Origin: Acanthopleura granulata
Lineage: Eukaryota > Mollusca > Polyplacophora > Chitonida > Chitonidae
Assembly: GCA_016165875.1 (NCBI GenBank)
Contig: JABBOT010000006.1
Span: forward strand, 620,001 to 684,000
Direction: 5' to 3'
Length of the DNA stretch: 64,000 bases
Part shown: positions 34,090 through 45,964 of the stretch, one piece after another
How the letters are laid out: each line of letters begins with the position of its first letter
Position numbering within the stretch: position 1 is the first letter of the stretch
Translations under genes and position numbers: made by a program
The notes under the pieces: model-generated
Seen by the model: only the letters and a program-made list of their open reading frames with translations
Told to the model about the DNA's origin: nothing
Database searches by the model: none

Positions 34090-36400
34090 AGTAAAAACAC
34101 CACTTGCGAAAAATGCCATGCTTACTACAAAGTGTGAAAACACCATTTGTGTAAGTACAGTAAAGCCAGAAGCCTCTTGTGAAACATAATGTGGTTACGA
34201 AGTAAGTGCAAAACGATCACCTCGGGGACTCAGTTGGTTAATGCGCTAGCACAGCATAATGACCCAGAGGCTTCCTCTAAATGTGGTCACAGTGAGTTCA
34301 AGTCAAGCTTTTACTGACTCCCTCTCCCGCCTTACGTAGGAAGGTCTGTCAGGGGCCTGCTGATGGTTATGGGTTTTCCACGGGCTGTACCCGGCTTCCT
34401 CAAACTGTAATGCTGGCCTTCGTCGTTTTAGTGAAATATTCTTGAGTATGGGGTAAAACATGAATCAAATCAATCAATTAATCAATCAATCAATCGATCA
34501 CCTCTCGGATGTGCCAGTCAAAAAAAAAAAACAAAACAAAAAAAACAAAAAAAAAAAATAAAAAAAAACAAACAAACAAACAAAAAAAAACCCCACAAAA
34601 AACACTACCACACCAATGACTCCCAAATCCCAACCCACTAAGTCCAAAAACATCATTAGTGGAACCCGATATGCTAATCTACCAGGTCCAAAAACACCAC
34701 TTGTTGGACATAATATGCTAATCCAGTAAGTCCACATGATGCATTTACGTGTGTATGTAAGTCTAAAATTCTTATCCAAAGTGCCAACATCAGTAAATTT
34801 AAACCACCACTTTTCGTGCACAGCATATTGTGTGTAAGTATAAAGCACCACTTTTGGTATGGCAATCATGAGATGATTACTTAGTCAGGTTAAAAAAACG
34901 CCACTTTTTGGACATGTTATGCTAACATAGAAAGTGTAAAAATATTTAACATCTTTCGCGCACGATATGCTAAACGAGGAAATGCGAAAACACTGGTACA
35001 CGCCTGTCAAAAGTTATGCTGAACTACAAAGTGCAAAAACACCGGTACCTGTCTGCCACATGATATGCTGAGGCAGAACGTGCAAAAACACTGATACACG
35101 TCTGCCACATAATATCGAAACCAAAAAGTGAAGAGAAAAAAAGGAAAGAAAAGAAAGAACACTGGCACAAGTCTCCCACATGATGTACTGAATCAGAAAG
35201 TGCGAAAACACTGGTACATAGTACATGTCTGGAACATGATATGCTCACTCAGAAAGTACAACACTTGCATACGCTTCCCGCATGATCAGCTAACCGAGAA
35301 AGTGCAAAAACACTGATACACGCCTCCCACATGACATGCTCACTCAGAATGTAACCATTGTACACGCTTCCGACATGATAAGCTAACCGAAAAAGTGCAA
35401 AAACACTGGAACACGTCTGTCAAAGGTTATGCTGAAGCAAAAAGTGCAAAATCACTATTTCTCGTTTGCCACGTGATATGCTGAACCATAAAGAGCAAAA
35501 ACACTGATACACGTCTGCCACGTGATATCCAAACCAAAAATTTGTCTCCAACATGATATGCTGAACCAGAAACTACAAAAACACTCACACAAGTTGCCCA
35601 CATGATAGGCTGAACCAAAAAGTGCAAAAACACGGGCATAAGTCTCCCTTATGATATACTGAACCAGAAAGTGCAACACTTGCACACGCACCCGACATGA
35701 TAAGGTAACCGAGAAAGTGTAAAAACACTGGTACACGACACCCACGCGATATGCTGAATCAGAAAAATACAAAAACACTGGTAGACAGCTCCGACAAATA
35801 ATATGCTTAAGTAGAAAGTGCAAAAACACTGACACACGTCTACCACATGATATGCTTAACCAGACAGTGCAAAACCACTGAAACTCGTCTCCCACATGAT
35901 GTGGTGAAGCAGAAAGTGCAAAAACACTGAGACACCTGTGCCACATGATATGCTGAACCAAACACTGCAAAACCACTGGAACGTGTCTGTTACATGACGT
36001 GCTGAACGAGAAAGTACAAAATCACTGGAACACGTCTGCCACAGGATATGCTGAGCCAGATAGTGCAAAAACACTGGCAAACGTCTGCCATATGAAATGC
36101 TAACACGGAAAGTGCAAAACAGCACTGATACACGTCTCCTACATGATATGCTGACCCAGAAAGTGCAAAAACACTGGGACACGTCTGCCACATAACATGT
36201 TAACCCGGGAAGTGTAAATGGGTGTTGGCATATGAAACACTTAGCCACTAAGTCTAAAGCCCGTTTTCAGGCACATGGAACACTTATGTGGTAACACCTC
36301 ATCAGTGATATGATATGCTTACCGAATAAGTGTGCAAACGCCACTTGAGACACAGTAAGCGTAGAACTGACATTTGTCGTATACGACATGTTTGCTCTGG
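34090..36400 (+). repeat. 49-bp satellite array with degenerate flanks
   Basis: The regular core is about 34975-36230. The marker 'tgcaaaaaca' (or 'tgcgaaaaca') recurs at 34983, 35032, 35081 and so on to 36164, a 49-bp period for about 25 units. The consensus is 'cactggtacacgtctgccac' followed by 'atgatatgctgaaccagaaa' and 'gtgcaaaaa'. Outward, to 34090 and 36400, units grow longer and more decayed. An A-rich stretch lies at 34520-34600. A SINE interrupts the left flank at 34224-34494. On the minus strand units rarely contain stops, giving overlapping frames of up to 173 codons in different frames. Confidence 0.95.
34214..34504 (+). mobile_element. SINE family A, full-length, inserted in the satellite with a 10-bp target duplication
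   Basis: The head 'ggggactcagttggttaatg' is tRNA-like. It is followed by 'gcgctagcacagcataatga', a B-box-like 'gtgagttcaagtcaagcttt', 'cttacgtaggaaggtctgtc', 'ttagtgaaatattcttgagt' and an ATCA-rich tail. CGATCACCTC stands at 34214-34223 and again at 34495-34504, a perfect 10-bp duplication. Removing the element restores a satellite-like reading on both sides, so the array is older than the SINE. Confidence 0.95.
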
Positions 36401-37250
36401 GTAGGTCTAAAACGCCTTCTCTGCATAACGGAATAGAGATGTTAACATTGAGCATACAACCAAAACATTTCTGTGAACTACATCCATGATTACACTTTTC
36501 AGGAGATGTAGGAGTAATGGTTGTAGTTGTGGTTGCAGCAGTGATTGTGGTTTATTTGGGATTGTTTTTGTAGCTTCCTCTGTAAATCGACCTGCACGGA
36601 GCCAGTATCTTGCAAACCAGACTTTAGCCTGTGAAAATTTATGTTTGGACAAAATGACCCAATACAGAAAATGTAGTGATCTGTGAATAGAAAACAGTGG
36701 CAAATGTATTTCCTTAGAACGCAATCAGTTGGTGCCAGCGCCGCCTGCTGAACGTTTAGAGAGTCACGAGGCATGCAGCGGGTCCTACAAATGACTTAAC
36801 AAGGTACAAAAATTAATACAAGCAAATGTGTAGCCCTTTGGCCTTCGCATCGGAACCCAACTCTGCCGAAGCTAATCCTCCAGCGCTTGTACGAGCAGAT
36901 ACTTTCTATTCCTTCTTGTCCACTTAGCTCTTTTTGTTCACTTCATTTTAATGAATGTTATGAATTAGTCTGATTGCAAAAGAACATCTGTGAAATGTCA
37001 GTTTTTCAAGCCGTTTTGCACGCTCCATTATGCAATTCTTGAAGAGCTCTCATGGAGCTGATGCGCGTCTGGGTAAGAAAAAAAGCATTCAAATTCCAAA
37101 CAAGAAGTTCATTTCCTTGGATTAAATATGAAGTTTTTATGTCACATAAGGGAGAACAATAAACAACGTGCAGAATTTGAAAAGTATTTCCCTCAGTGAA
37201 TGAATCTCGTTCAGTCACGTCTTTGGAGTCATGCCCAGTGATATGTCCTC
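36400..37250. other. unannotated sequence
   Basis: No gene or array. A short (GGTTGTAGTTGTGGTTGCAG) tract lies near 36520. Confidence 0.35.
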
Positions 37251-37274
37251 CTTTTACCGGCTAATGGCCACGGT

Positions 37275-37320
37275 GTCAAAAGGTCATTCTGTAAGAAATT
37301 CGACGGCGACGAATTTGCTT
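37275..37320. promoter_or_regulatory. nuclear-receptor-like half site beside an inverted repeat
   Basis: CAAAAGGTCA (an extended AGGTCA half site) near 37277-37286 is followed by the inverted repeat AAATTCG (37296-37302) and CGAATTT (37310-37316) around a 7-base spacer. It is suggestive only. Confidence 0.25.
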
Positions 37321-37619
37321 CCAGTTCGTGAACTTCGCCATGTTCAGTCTGTCGTTTTCTCCAAGTATAAAAAAAAATTCATATGAATTCAGGCCGAGGA
37401 AATGGAAGGAAAAAAAGTTAAATATGCACCGCAGTGAAGACTTGGCAATTCCTGGCGTCAAATCGAAGACCCAATGACAGCGGTTGAAACTGGCGCCTGC
37501 TGTCAGCAGCAGTTTTTGGTGCAGTCTGTGTCCTCTGCTTTCTTGAAATATTGGAATAGGGAGAGCTTTTGAGGCTTTCACAGAAAGTCATTGGTTGATT
37601 GGAAAATGTGCAGCGTAAA

Positions 37620-39360
37620 AAGTTAGAGGTTTTTCTTCTATAGAACCCACATTTTAGCTAATGGTTTGATAGATTTCATGTTAGATAAATATTTCATTAC
37701 TTTTCATTTCAGACATATAAAAATAGATATAAAAAATAGATATAAAAATACATACATACCCTCTCTGAATGAAAACATCACCACTGAAATATTGCCATTA
37801 TGGCGTTGAACACAAATCAGATCATAGCACGCCCAGAGATGTATTTTCGGGTTTTATAGCAACCTTGGGCAACAAAGCCCACACATGTGCTTAAGAAACA
37901 AATATATACACTCTAATAAGAGGAGAAAACATTCACATGGTTTGACTGGTATAAGGCAGATGTTCCTGACAACGCTAACGCAAAAACAACAAAAGATTTC
38001 AAACTCATCTGTAGACAAGGGCTGACATCTATATTTAATATATATGCTTGCTTTGGTGGAAATGAATAGTCTTTGCAACATATAGTTGCTTATAGACAAC
38101 ATTTTAACACGATAAAGGAAGAAATCTGCCCCTTGAGGGTACGATAAATCGATCCTGACAAAAAATTTTCCTACATTTTTCGTGTAATTTCGACATATAT
38201 AATATATAAGTGTATATGAGTTTGCAAGAAAATATAAATTTTGGAATCAGAGAACGTGTTATAGTCAACTGAAACTGTCACATTGTTCAGTTTGGTCAAT
38301 TTCGTGCAGTTTTGGACATGCTCAAGCTGTGATTTACACATGAAGAAAGTGCCCCCCCCCCCCGAGGAAAACTTACAAAGAAATTTGATCAATGGATTTA
38401 ATCTTTATACAAAATGTCTTTCCGGGGTCCACTTCCTTCATGGCTAAAACAATAGCTTTGTCTTTTGATTTCCACGACCTGTCTTTCACCCTGATTAGTA
38501 CCGAATACAATTACAACATAGTAATCATATGGCGAGTAGGGTGTAGTGGTTAGCGAATCATGACTTGTCATTTCCATGAAAATGTGTGTTTTTATCGTAA
38601 ATGCGCAATTCTGTAATACTATCATATAATTCAACATTTTAAAAACTAAACAGTTGATGAAAATACCCATCGATCTCATATGTACTACATGTTACATCTA
38701 TATCTAACTTTTTCGCCGTTTGGGCTCGACTAGATACCAAAAATTATTTTCATTAATGAGTTTTAACATGTGTTTGTATTCACATTCTGTAACAATGATC
38801 CATCGTGCATTCTGTTTACGGTTTCACTGTAAAGAAGCGTAAAGTAGAAAATCAAAGTTTTATTAGATCCTCAACCAAGGGGAGGACAGATCACACATCA
38901 GATTGCACGGTGTTAAAACATAAGCTAAAAGTAAATAGAAAATATTAAATGTTGGAAGCCAAACAACAGTCTTTATGTGGCCGTCTATTTGCACAACTCC
39001 AATGCCGATGACCCAATTTGCTGTTAACTCACGACTGACAGTCATCACTTACAAACTAATTCATTTCTGTCTGCAACTGACAGTGTTAGCCATTGGCACG
39101 TCCAGCGCCTTATCATACCTCCTCTTTTTACGTTACCCCTACGTATTTTTATATTGTGTTCTGCTTTTGTGTTCCCATTTGCATTGCTTTCATCTAGTTT
39201 TGTATTAACGGTGACAACATCATCGCAGTGAGAGTAATTTTAGCCATTGCCGTCTAAGAATAACAACAAACATCAATGCATTTTTTTAAACATAACTGGG
39301 CATGCTTGAGTTGTTACTTTTTAAACACTTACATCAATAATTAAAATAAGTTCCTTACTG
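37620..39360. other. unannotated AT-rich sequence
   Basis: A poly-C run lies near 38352. The minus-strand frame 38398-38679 is mildly coding-like but has no domain. Nothing else is supported. Confidence 0.4.
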
Positions 39361-39361
39361 A

Positions 39362-39463
39362 GATAAAATGGCAAGAGGCCAGCTTTCACCGATAATGTGT
39401 GACCATTTGCCAACTATCACACTGTCGTCGCTGCTCTGGTTTTACTCTCAATGATGTAGTCTT
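39362..39463 (+). repeat. interspersed repeat family R1, well-preserved copy
   Basis: 'ggcaagaggccagctttcac', 'gtgtgaccatttgccaacta', 'tcacactgtcgtcgctgctc' and 'tggttttactctcaatgatg', ending TAGTC. This copy defines the family. It has no A/B box and no long terminal inverted repeat. Confidence 0.8.
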
Positions 39464-39514
39464 TTATTTTTTCAGGATTGCGCCATACATAATAGTGATC
39501 GCCTGAAAATGTTT

Positions 39515-39612
39515 TACAGTTAAAATAAAGGTAAACTGACAAGAGGCCGGATTTTACCCGTAAAGTCACTCTGTCGTCGCTTCTCTGATTTTACTGCCAA
39601 TACTGTAGTCAT
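39515..39612 (+). repeat. interspersed repeat family R1, internally deleted copy
   Basis: 'gtaaactgacaagaggccgg' and 'tcactctgtcgtcgcttctc', ending 'tactgtagtc'. The middle 'gtgaccatttgcc' block is missing. It is a tandem neighbour of the copy at 39362 in the same orientation. Confidence 0.75.
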
Positions 39613-39619
39613 TTATATT

Positions 39620-40080
39620 ACTGTAAAAAGCCAGTGAATGGCATCACTAGCGTACAACATGGAGGCGTTGGTAACACCAGCACACAAATTCAACATGGAG
39701 CAACTTTCCATGTAGAAATTGCCTTGTAGAGAAGGTTCACTGTGAGAGGTTTACCTGCTGTGAATAGCCATGCCTCTGACAATGTGTATTGCCCCCTGCC
39801 ATAAACTGCGCATGGCTGCTTCTGCAGACAACCGAAGTAGACCCATTAACTAACTAACTAAGTGGCCGCATTGGTCTGAGAAGCTACCTTAAGTCGCTGC
39901 CACAAAGGAACTTTTGCCAGTTCATTTAAGACGAAACACGTGCTTTCCACCCAAACACTTCAGCCAGCACACCTTAATTACCATTTTCCGCAGAAATGCC
40001 AACTGTTCAAGAGAGGAGGCAATTGCCAGTCCGGTACAACGTGTGCCAGTAGGCGATTGAACAAACCACGATCTAAAGAT
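39620..40080. other. unannotated sequence
   Basis: Nothing I can support. Confidence 0.35.
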
Positions 40081-40230
40081 TATAGCATAGAGAGTAAAAC
40101 CAGAGCAGTGACGACAGTGTGATGGTTGGCAAACGGTCACTCGTAACCGGTGAGATCCGGCCTCTTCTTAGGTTTTTATTTTGGGATTAACTGTCTATGC
40201 AAATGCATAAATTGTACAAACTTATACGCC
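40081..40230 (-). repeat. interspersed repeat family R1, extended copy
   Basis: On the plus strand it reads 'gagagtaaaaccagagcagt', 'gacgacagtgtgatggttgg', 'ccggtgagatccggcctctt', then 'tttttattttgggattaact' and 'acaaacttatacgccacc'. The part beyond 'ggcctctt' is shared with 42720 and 43985, so the full element is at least 150 bp. Confidence 0.75.
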
Positions 40231-41025
40231 ACCACCCCAGTGGGATACACGAAGAGTGGATATGAACGGGTTTTTCGAAAAAGGATGACAGCAATATTAT
40301 ATTTTGCTGTACCATTTGACAAGATACATATCACTGTCTTACAAAGAAGCAAGTTAACCGTCATGTGGAAGATCACAAGGTCCCAGCTGTGAAAGGCTCC
40401 AGCCTCGCCGACTTTTCTCACCAACATATTGATCCTGTTTAAAAAAGGGAGTAGACGTTGAATGTCTTGTACTAAAGGCGGTGGTTCCCGTTCCCCGTGG
40501 GCTTCTTGCAAAATTGATCGGCGCACAGAAAAGTTGAGGGATATCAGGCTTTGTGAAGGAGAAACGAAAGAGCTTCTCACGAGTGCCGGGGCCCTGCTAT
40601 CTCAGTCGGGAGGGTGTCTGGACCCTACCAATTGATTGATTGATTGTTTAAAGCAAAAGCGCTCAGAACCTCTCGTAATGCAGCCATTTTCTAGCCAGAC
40701 AGCATTGGATATAGCGAAAAGCGGCGTTCTACAGTGTAGTCCACCGTTTACCAAGGCTAATGCGCGGTCTCAGTGGAAAAAACAACTCTTGCATTACAAG
40801 ATCGCGATTGAAATGACATGCAAGTTTAAATGGAAATAAAGCTCTCAGTGAGGTGCGTTTTCCCGGGCAACTGCGATTCAGACTCAAGACGGATCAACCA
40901 TTGTTCTCCAGCAATATGCGAGTAGGCCTACTGCGTTATCAGGCTGCCTACAAATCGCCATCGCAAACGCAGGAATGAAAAATACACTACACAGCTTCAT
41001 CTCGAATTACTAGTTCCCCGTTGAA
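40230..41025. other. unannotated sequence with a possible SINE head fragment
   Basis: 'ctatctcagtcgggagggtg' near 40597 resembles a tRNA-derived head and is followed by 'ttgattgattgattg'. The 134-codon minus frame 40176-40580 overlaps repeat R1 and has no domain. Confidence 0.35.
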
Positions 41026-41029
41026 GTCT

Positions 41030-41172
41030 TGGTGTCGAAACAGACATTCGTATACCAGTCGTCAGCAGTAATGGAGGTTGCGGATTAATAAAGGCAAGAT
41101 CACCTTCTCAAACAACGTTTAACACAAACCACCATGCATATATATGAAGAAAGATTTGCATATAGAGAAGCA
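41030..41172 (+). repeat. interspersed repeat family R2
   Basis: 'gtgtcgaaacagacattcgt', 'ataccagtcgtcagcagtaa', 'caacgtttaacacaaaccac' and 'catatatatgaagaaagatt' follow the order of the copies at 19801 and 53551. Confidence 0.65.
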
Positions 41173-41174
41173 GT

Positions 41175-42650
41175 GAGCAGTTTTCATTGAAACCGGAAAC
41201 ATCCAAGGAATGTTTTAGTCGTAGAAGTCTTCTGTATACCAAGCGTGTATATGTTCCTCACATGTGTTTAAAATGTCGTTCATCAAAATATGTATGACAC
41301 TAACCGCAAACAGATGGGCTTATGAAAACTTCGCGTGAAAACATTGGCGCTTATTGCTTATACTTTGCTCACACAATAAAATGAAGCCAGTAAGTGAATA
41401 CGCGTATTTACTTTTGTTTACGTGAAACATAATAATAGTGTTATAGATAACAATAACTGTTTTCAAATGAAATGAAAAGAAACTGGATGATATATCAATA
41501 GTAATTCTTTTTCTCTGAATATGGACTGTTATCGTATATTGCTATATGTAGTCAAGTACCCAATGTTTATGCGGTAGACGTACCTATAGAGATAAGTATC
41601 AAAACCAACATTTTTTAACCGCGATCGTGAGCGTAAACAATTTCGGTGTCACATTCCACGCACATAAAGGATACAAATCCTCAAATGTCGAAACTAAACC
41701 ACAAGTCACCGTAATATCGTAGCAATGTTCCAAAGATGGATGCTGTTTCTAAAACTAATACATACAGTCAGATGTACACTTAAATCGTCCACATTCCGGG
41801 AAAATCAATAAAGTAAAAATCATACCAGTACAAAAATACAGGGCAAGTTAAAACCGGTGATTTCCAGGTGACAGTGACAATGTCAACGAAAATTATTCTC
41901 TCGAAAACTGGCCTCGTGCAATCCGATTTTATTATTACATGCACAAGTTAAGAGAACTAAATTATACATGGAATTGTCGTCTTTAGGGAGAGGGAGTGTA
42001 TTGCATATACTTTCTTAGTTGTTTGGTGGTTTGTCTTTAACGTCGTTTTGGAAAAGGGTCCTATGATTATTGACCAAGAATGTCTGTTTGGTTGGCGCCT
42101 GCACGTTGAGACGCCTAGATTTCAACTGGTATACGGGTCGTTTAAAGCTACACATAGGGCACTGTTGTGAACAGATAACCACGTAATCGTCTGAGATATT
42201 TTATGGATGTATGGCATGAACTATGTATTAATTTCGCATGCTATATACGTTTTGGAGGATATTTAGACAACCTATGACCTGGAAACTCATAGATGTAGGC
42301 TGTTTGGTAGGCTACCCCGGGTCTAATGCAATAGCTCTGACTCGATTCTATCACCACTGATGAAGACAACTTGATTAAGTGGTCCTGACTACTTGAATCA
42401 CCGGGACTTTGGATCTGGACAATGTATCTCACAGGATGGTCAGTTAGTTACTGTGAACAATGATTCTTCCAAATTGGCCTTGACTAAGAAACCTGGCAGT
42501 CCCGTATCGATCAGGACGATAATGTCGGTACCGTTCACCAGGGTTAGGAACTTTCCAAAGCCATTCTGGTCTACCTCACAATCACGAGAAAAAGCGTATG
42601 ACGTACCTACTATTAACTTTCAAGGTCAACATTTTCAAAATATAGAATAC
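41175..42650. other. unannotated sequence
   Basis: A possible family B tail fragment lies near 42010. A 112-codon plus frame (42393-42731) runs into an R1 copy and is not accepted as a gene. Confidence 0.35.
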
Positions 42651-42654
42651 AACG

Positions 42655-42775
42655 TAGAGGATAAGCAGAGCAGCAACGACAGTGTGAAAGCTGGGAATTG
42701 GTCAAGCGGAACTGTATTGGTCTGTTATTAGTTTCCTTCAGCTGGGGTTTTATTTTAACTGTCCATAAAACTGTT
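42655..42775 (-). repeat. interspersed repeat family R1, diverged extended copy
   Basis: The plus strand has 'gcagagcagcaacgacagtg', 'tgaaagctgggaattggtca', 'tttccttcagctggggtttt' and 'attttaactgtccataaaac'. Confidence 0.6.
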
Positions 42776-42875
42776 TAAAAGAAACTTACACTAAACCACA
42801 CCGGTATCATGGCCTTAAGGAGAATGAGATAAAAACAAATTTTGTGCTGTTAAAATATGTCATGTAAATAACTAC

Positions 42876-42945
42876 TGGGTAAAGAGAAAACGACGACAGT
42901 GTGACGGTTGTCAAGTGGTCACACACTGGTCACGGCGGCCTGCAT
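42876..42945 (-). repeat. interspersed repeat family R1, fragment
   Basis: 'gagaaaacgacgacagtgtg' and 'acggttgtcaagtggtcaca'. It abuts a SINE fragment directly. Confidence 0.6.
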
Positions 42946-43058
42946 TATAGTGGGAGGAGCCTGAGGAAAAATAACGACCATTAGCAGGTTGCTGGCAGAA
43001 CGTTATGGTAGGAGGAGCCTGGGGAATACCCACGACCATCCGCAGGTTGCTGTGGTGT
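42946..43058 (-). mobile_element. SINE family A, duplicated internal fragment
   Basis: 'agtgggaggagcctgaggaa' followed by 'cgaccattagcaggttgctg', then again 'ggtaggaggagcctggggaa' followed by 'cgaccatccgcaggttgctg'. Two tandem copies of a piece of the SINE body, with no tail. Confidence 0.75.
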
Positions 43059-43533
43059 TAAAAGGCATGTATATCAGAATTTCTAATCTATAGCCCAAGT
43101 GCTCAGGCAATGTGTTGTCGCCACATTCAACAAACAATAGGATGAAGACAATGCAAATGTAAACTCTCCAAGAAAGGAAATATGAAATAAAAATGGCAAA
43201 AACACTGTACAACATAGAGCCATGTCCAGCTTGTCTCTTTTGGCGCATGTTTGTTGTCCACGACAGAAGAACATTTGAAAGGCCCAGAGTGTCAACATGA
43301 ATCCAGTCCGCGCATATTGGTATTGTCATGGTGAGCAGCATAGTCCAGTGTTGCAGATGGCACTGGTAGAGTAATTGACAAGCTGACCCGCCTTCTGTAG
43401 ACGTCGATTCCGGCGTCTGGTAATGTCTGACAGCACCGTGGGCTGTATCCATTAAAATACTGGGAGCGGTGACACATATTCCATCATAGATATCCAGACC
43501 AGACGTGTTTATGGTGTTAAATAAAGCTGGCAA
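43059..43533 (-). CDS. weak candidate exon with hydrophobic segments
   Basis: One minus-strand frame of 176 codons (43003-43533) is open. Its last 18 codons or so run through the SINE fragment, leaving about 158 codons of single-copy sequence. The middle contains MLYSVFAIFISYFLSWRVYI, a membrane-like run, flanked by polar sequence. An acceptor-like 'cgttttgccag' precedes it. Other frames on the same strand look about as coding-like, no domain is recognised and no donor is convincing. I give it low weight. Confidence 0.15.
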
Positions 43534-43899
43534 AACGAAAGAAGCGATATGTCATCATAAACTGTAATGATATCAGAATGAACACAGAATGAAGTAGAAA
43601 CCCTTTGCATACTAAGGCTGATACATAGATGAAAAAAAAAACGCTTAAATATGACAAAATACGTGTTACAGATGATTTAACGTTGATTTCGGGATTATGC
43701 ATACCAACGTTAGAAAAAACGGAATGGATCAGTTTTACTTTACTTGTATCGAAAAACGGACTAAATAGTTTGGTCTGATTTCTATAACCAGTTCCAACCG
43801 GTCATTTTAACCTGAATCGTCTAACGATCACTCCGGCTGGTCAATCGAATTTTTTCCTGCACCGATGTCCTTCCGGAAAGCTTACATTTTAGACAACGC

Positions 43900-44060
43900 T
43901 ACAGTATGGAGGGTAAAACCCGAGCAACGACGATAGAGTTATAGTTTGCAAATGGCTATAGGAAACCGGTGAAACCCGGACTTTTTCAGTTTGTTTCTGT
44001 GATGTTTGTGTTCTAACTGTTCATTTAAATTCGTAAGTATTATCAATTTATACGGCCCTC
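43900..44060 (-). repeat. interspersed repeat family R1, extended copy
   Basis: 'tacagtatggagggtaaaac', 'cgagcaacgacgatagagtt', 'accggtgaaacccggacttt', then 'tgtgttctaactgttcattt' and 'atcaatttatacggccc', the same extension as at 40081. Confidence 0.7.
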
Positions 44061-44064
44061 GGAG

Positions 44065-45130
44065 ACACGAATTAAACAGAATGTATAAAATACAAGTGTG
44101 CAGTTCTGTTAATTGCAAATTACGAAAGGTTACCGGTCAGAATGATTCAAAATGCTACATGTGTTATCGTCATATTAAACAAATAAGAACATGCAATAAT
44201 TGGCATGCCACCAAGACCTCAGTTTGTCACAGAGGTCCTGTTACATTCATGCTAACACAAAGTACCTGATTTCTCATTGCTGAACAAACCGTCATGTCTA
44301 TTACAATATGTGGCTTTGAAAGGCATTGTCTTGCTGGATGCGATTCTTCACGTGAAAATTATAGCTGCCATCCTCAAAAGAACGGCTACCTGTGCTCGTC
44401 GTTTCATGCACACTGTAGAACCAACCCTTTTAATGTGTCGTACAAAATGATGTTTCAGTAGTGTACCCGGTGCTGTTGTATGGGAAGTTCACTTCGTGCC
44501 AATGCCTGTTTTCAAAGAAGCCCTAATTACGCTTATACATAATGCTGTTCCTGCACTATAGCAGTCATTCCAAAGACAGGTTACTGCGCTCCGTGTGGTG
44601 TTTCTAGGAATCCATGATCTCGCATCAGACATGAAGTTGTCTTTATATTAACTAGTCTTATAGATATCTCGGAGCCTTAAATGCACGTGTTGACAACATA
44701 GTCGTGGCTACACCATGAAGTCCTTTTACAGGACGCCCCCCTGTATGCTGTTTGGTCAAGGGCATAGCTGCTTACGTTGTCTAGAATACGTGTATCATCC
44801 TCAAAATTCTGATTAAGTCATGGCGCTTTGGAATGTGTAAGTCACTGCAATAACTGAGGTGAACTGACGATGCCGAATTTCGCCGAAAAGGTGAAACTAT
44901 TTAACATATCAAATTGTATTCTCTAAGTTGTAGTTTTTTTTTATACAGTCCTCAGTTATTATGGCGAAAGTTAATGGGCGGCTCCTTTCCCACAAATAGC
45001 TGGCTGCTTCTCTCTTTTTGATGGCAGCATGGGTCCTTCTGAGTACAAATTTGTGGAATCTGAACTTGAAATTTGTGGCTTAGAATATCTGTGTTTTACG
45101 GCCAATAACATGCATAAGCAAGACTGATAA
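44065..45130. other. unannotated sequence
   Basis: Nothing I can support. Confidence 0.4.
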
Positions 45131-45134
45131 GACA

Positions 45135-45475
45135 TTGTGTGATTGGTCTAAAAATTTCTGATACAACACTGTGATTGTCATACAAATATCTGATACTACA
45201 CTATATGATTGTTACGCAAATGTGACCGACAGTGTAATTGTTCAGTCATCATGCAAAACAACGTTATTATTGACATACGAAGGTTTGGTACGACACTTTC
45301 ATGATGGTTTGTGTACAAATGTTTCAGATGACTGAATGATCTGGTACGACATTATGATTGTAAGACTAATATCTGACACAACAATATGGTTTGTGTACAA
45401 ATCTATGATACGACAATGGAATTAATGTACAAAGATCTCTCATACGGCCTTATAATTAGCATACAAACGTCCGCT
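45135..45475. repeat. degenerate ~34-bp tandem repeat, about ten units
   Basis: The unit 'attgtcatacaaatatctga' plus 'tactacactatatg' recurs with many changes ('attgacatacgaaggtttgg', 'ggtttgtgtacaaatctatg'). It decays evenly, so it is an old array. It ends 80 bp before a younger, unrelated array. Confidence 0.7.
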
Positions 45476-45556
45476 AAGAAAAGGGTGGGAGAAAACGACA
45501 ACCACAAGACGAGCCCGAAGTTTCGCTGCATACATGAATCTGTCCCCAAACCGCCA

Positions 45557-45963
45557 GCATGTCTACATGCAGAAATCTCTTCCAGAACATGCAACATGTC
45601 TACATACAGGAATGACTCCCAGAACTACAGCATGTCTGCATACAGGAATGACTCCCAGAACATCCAGCATGTCTACATACAGGAATGACTCCCAGAACAT
45701 CCAGCATGTCTACATACAGGAATGACTCCCAGAACATCCAGCATGTCTGCATACAGGAATGACTCCCAGAACATCCAGCATGTCTACATACAGGAATGAC
45801 TCCCAGAACATCTAGCATATCTATATACAGGTATGACTCCCAGAAGCTCCAGCATGTCTATATACAGGGATGACTCCCAGAACATCCAGCATATCTATAT
45901 ACAGGGATGACTCCCAGAAGCTCCAGCATGCCTTTATACACAAATCGTATCTGGAGCTTTGGC
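45557..45963 (+). repeat. 37-bp tandem repeat, eleven units
   Basis: 'catgtctacatacaggaatg' followed by 'actcccagaacatccag'. Units start at 45557, 45594, 45631 and then every 37 bases to 45927. Central units are nearly identical and the outer ones are diverged, which is typical of array growth from the middle. Because 37 is not a multiple of three, several plus and minus frames stay open, giving repetitive peptides such as STYRNDSQNIQHV. These are read as by-products. Confidence 0.95.
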
Positions 45964-45964
45964 G

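Noticed and set aside
35455..35976. 173-codon minus-strand frame with repeated peptides
   Set aside because: It is the read-through of the 49-bp satellite; other frames are open too and no start region or domain exists.
42393..42731. 112-codon plus-strand frame
   Set aside because: The last third is an R1 repeat copy, the start is not ATG and no domain is visible.
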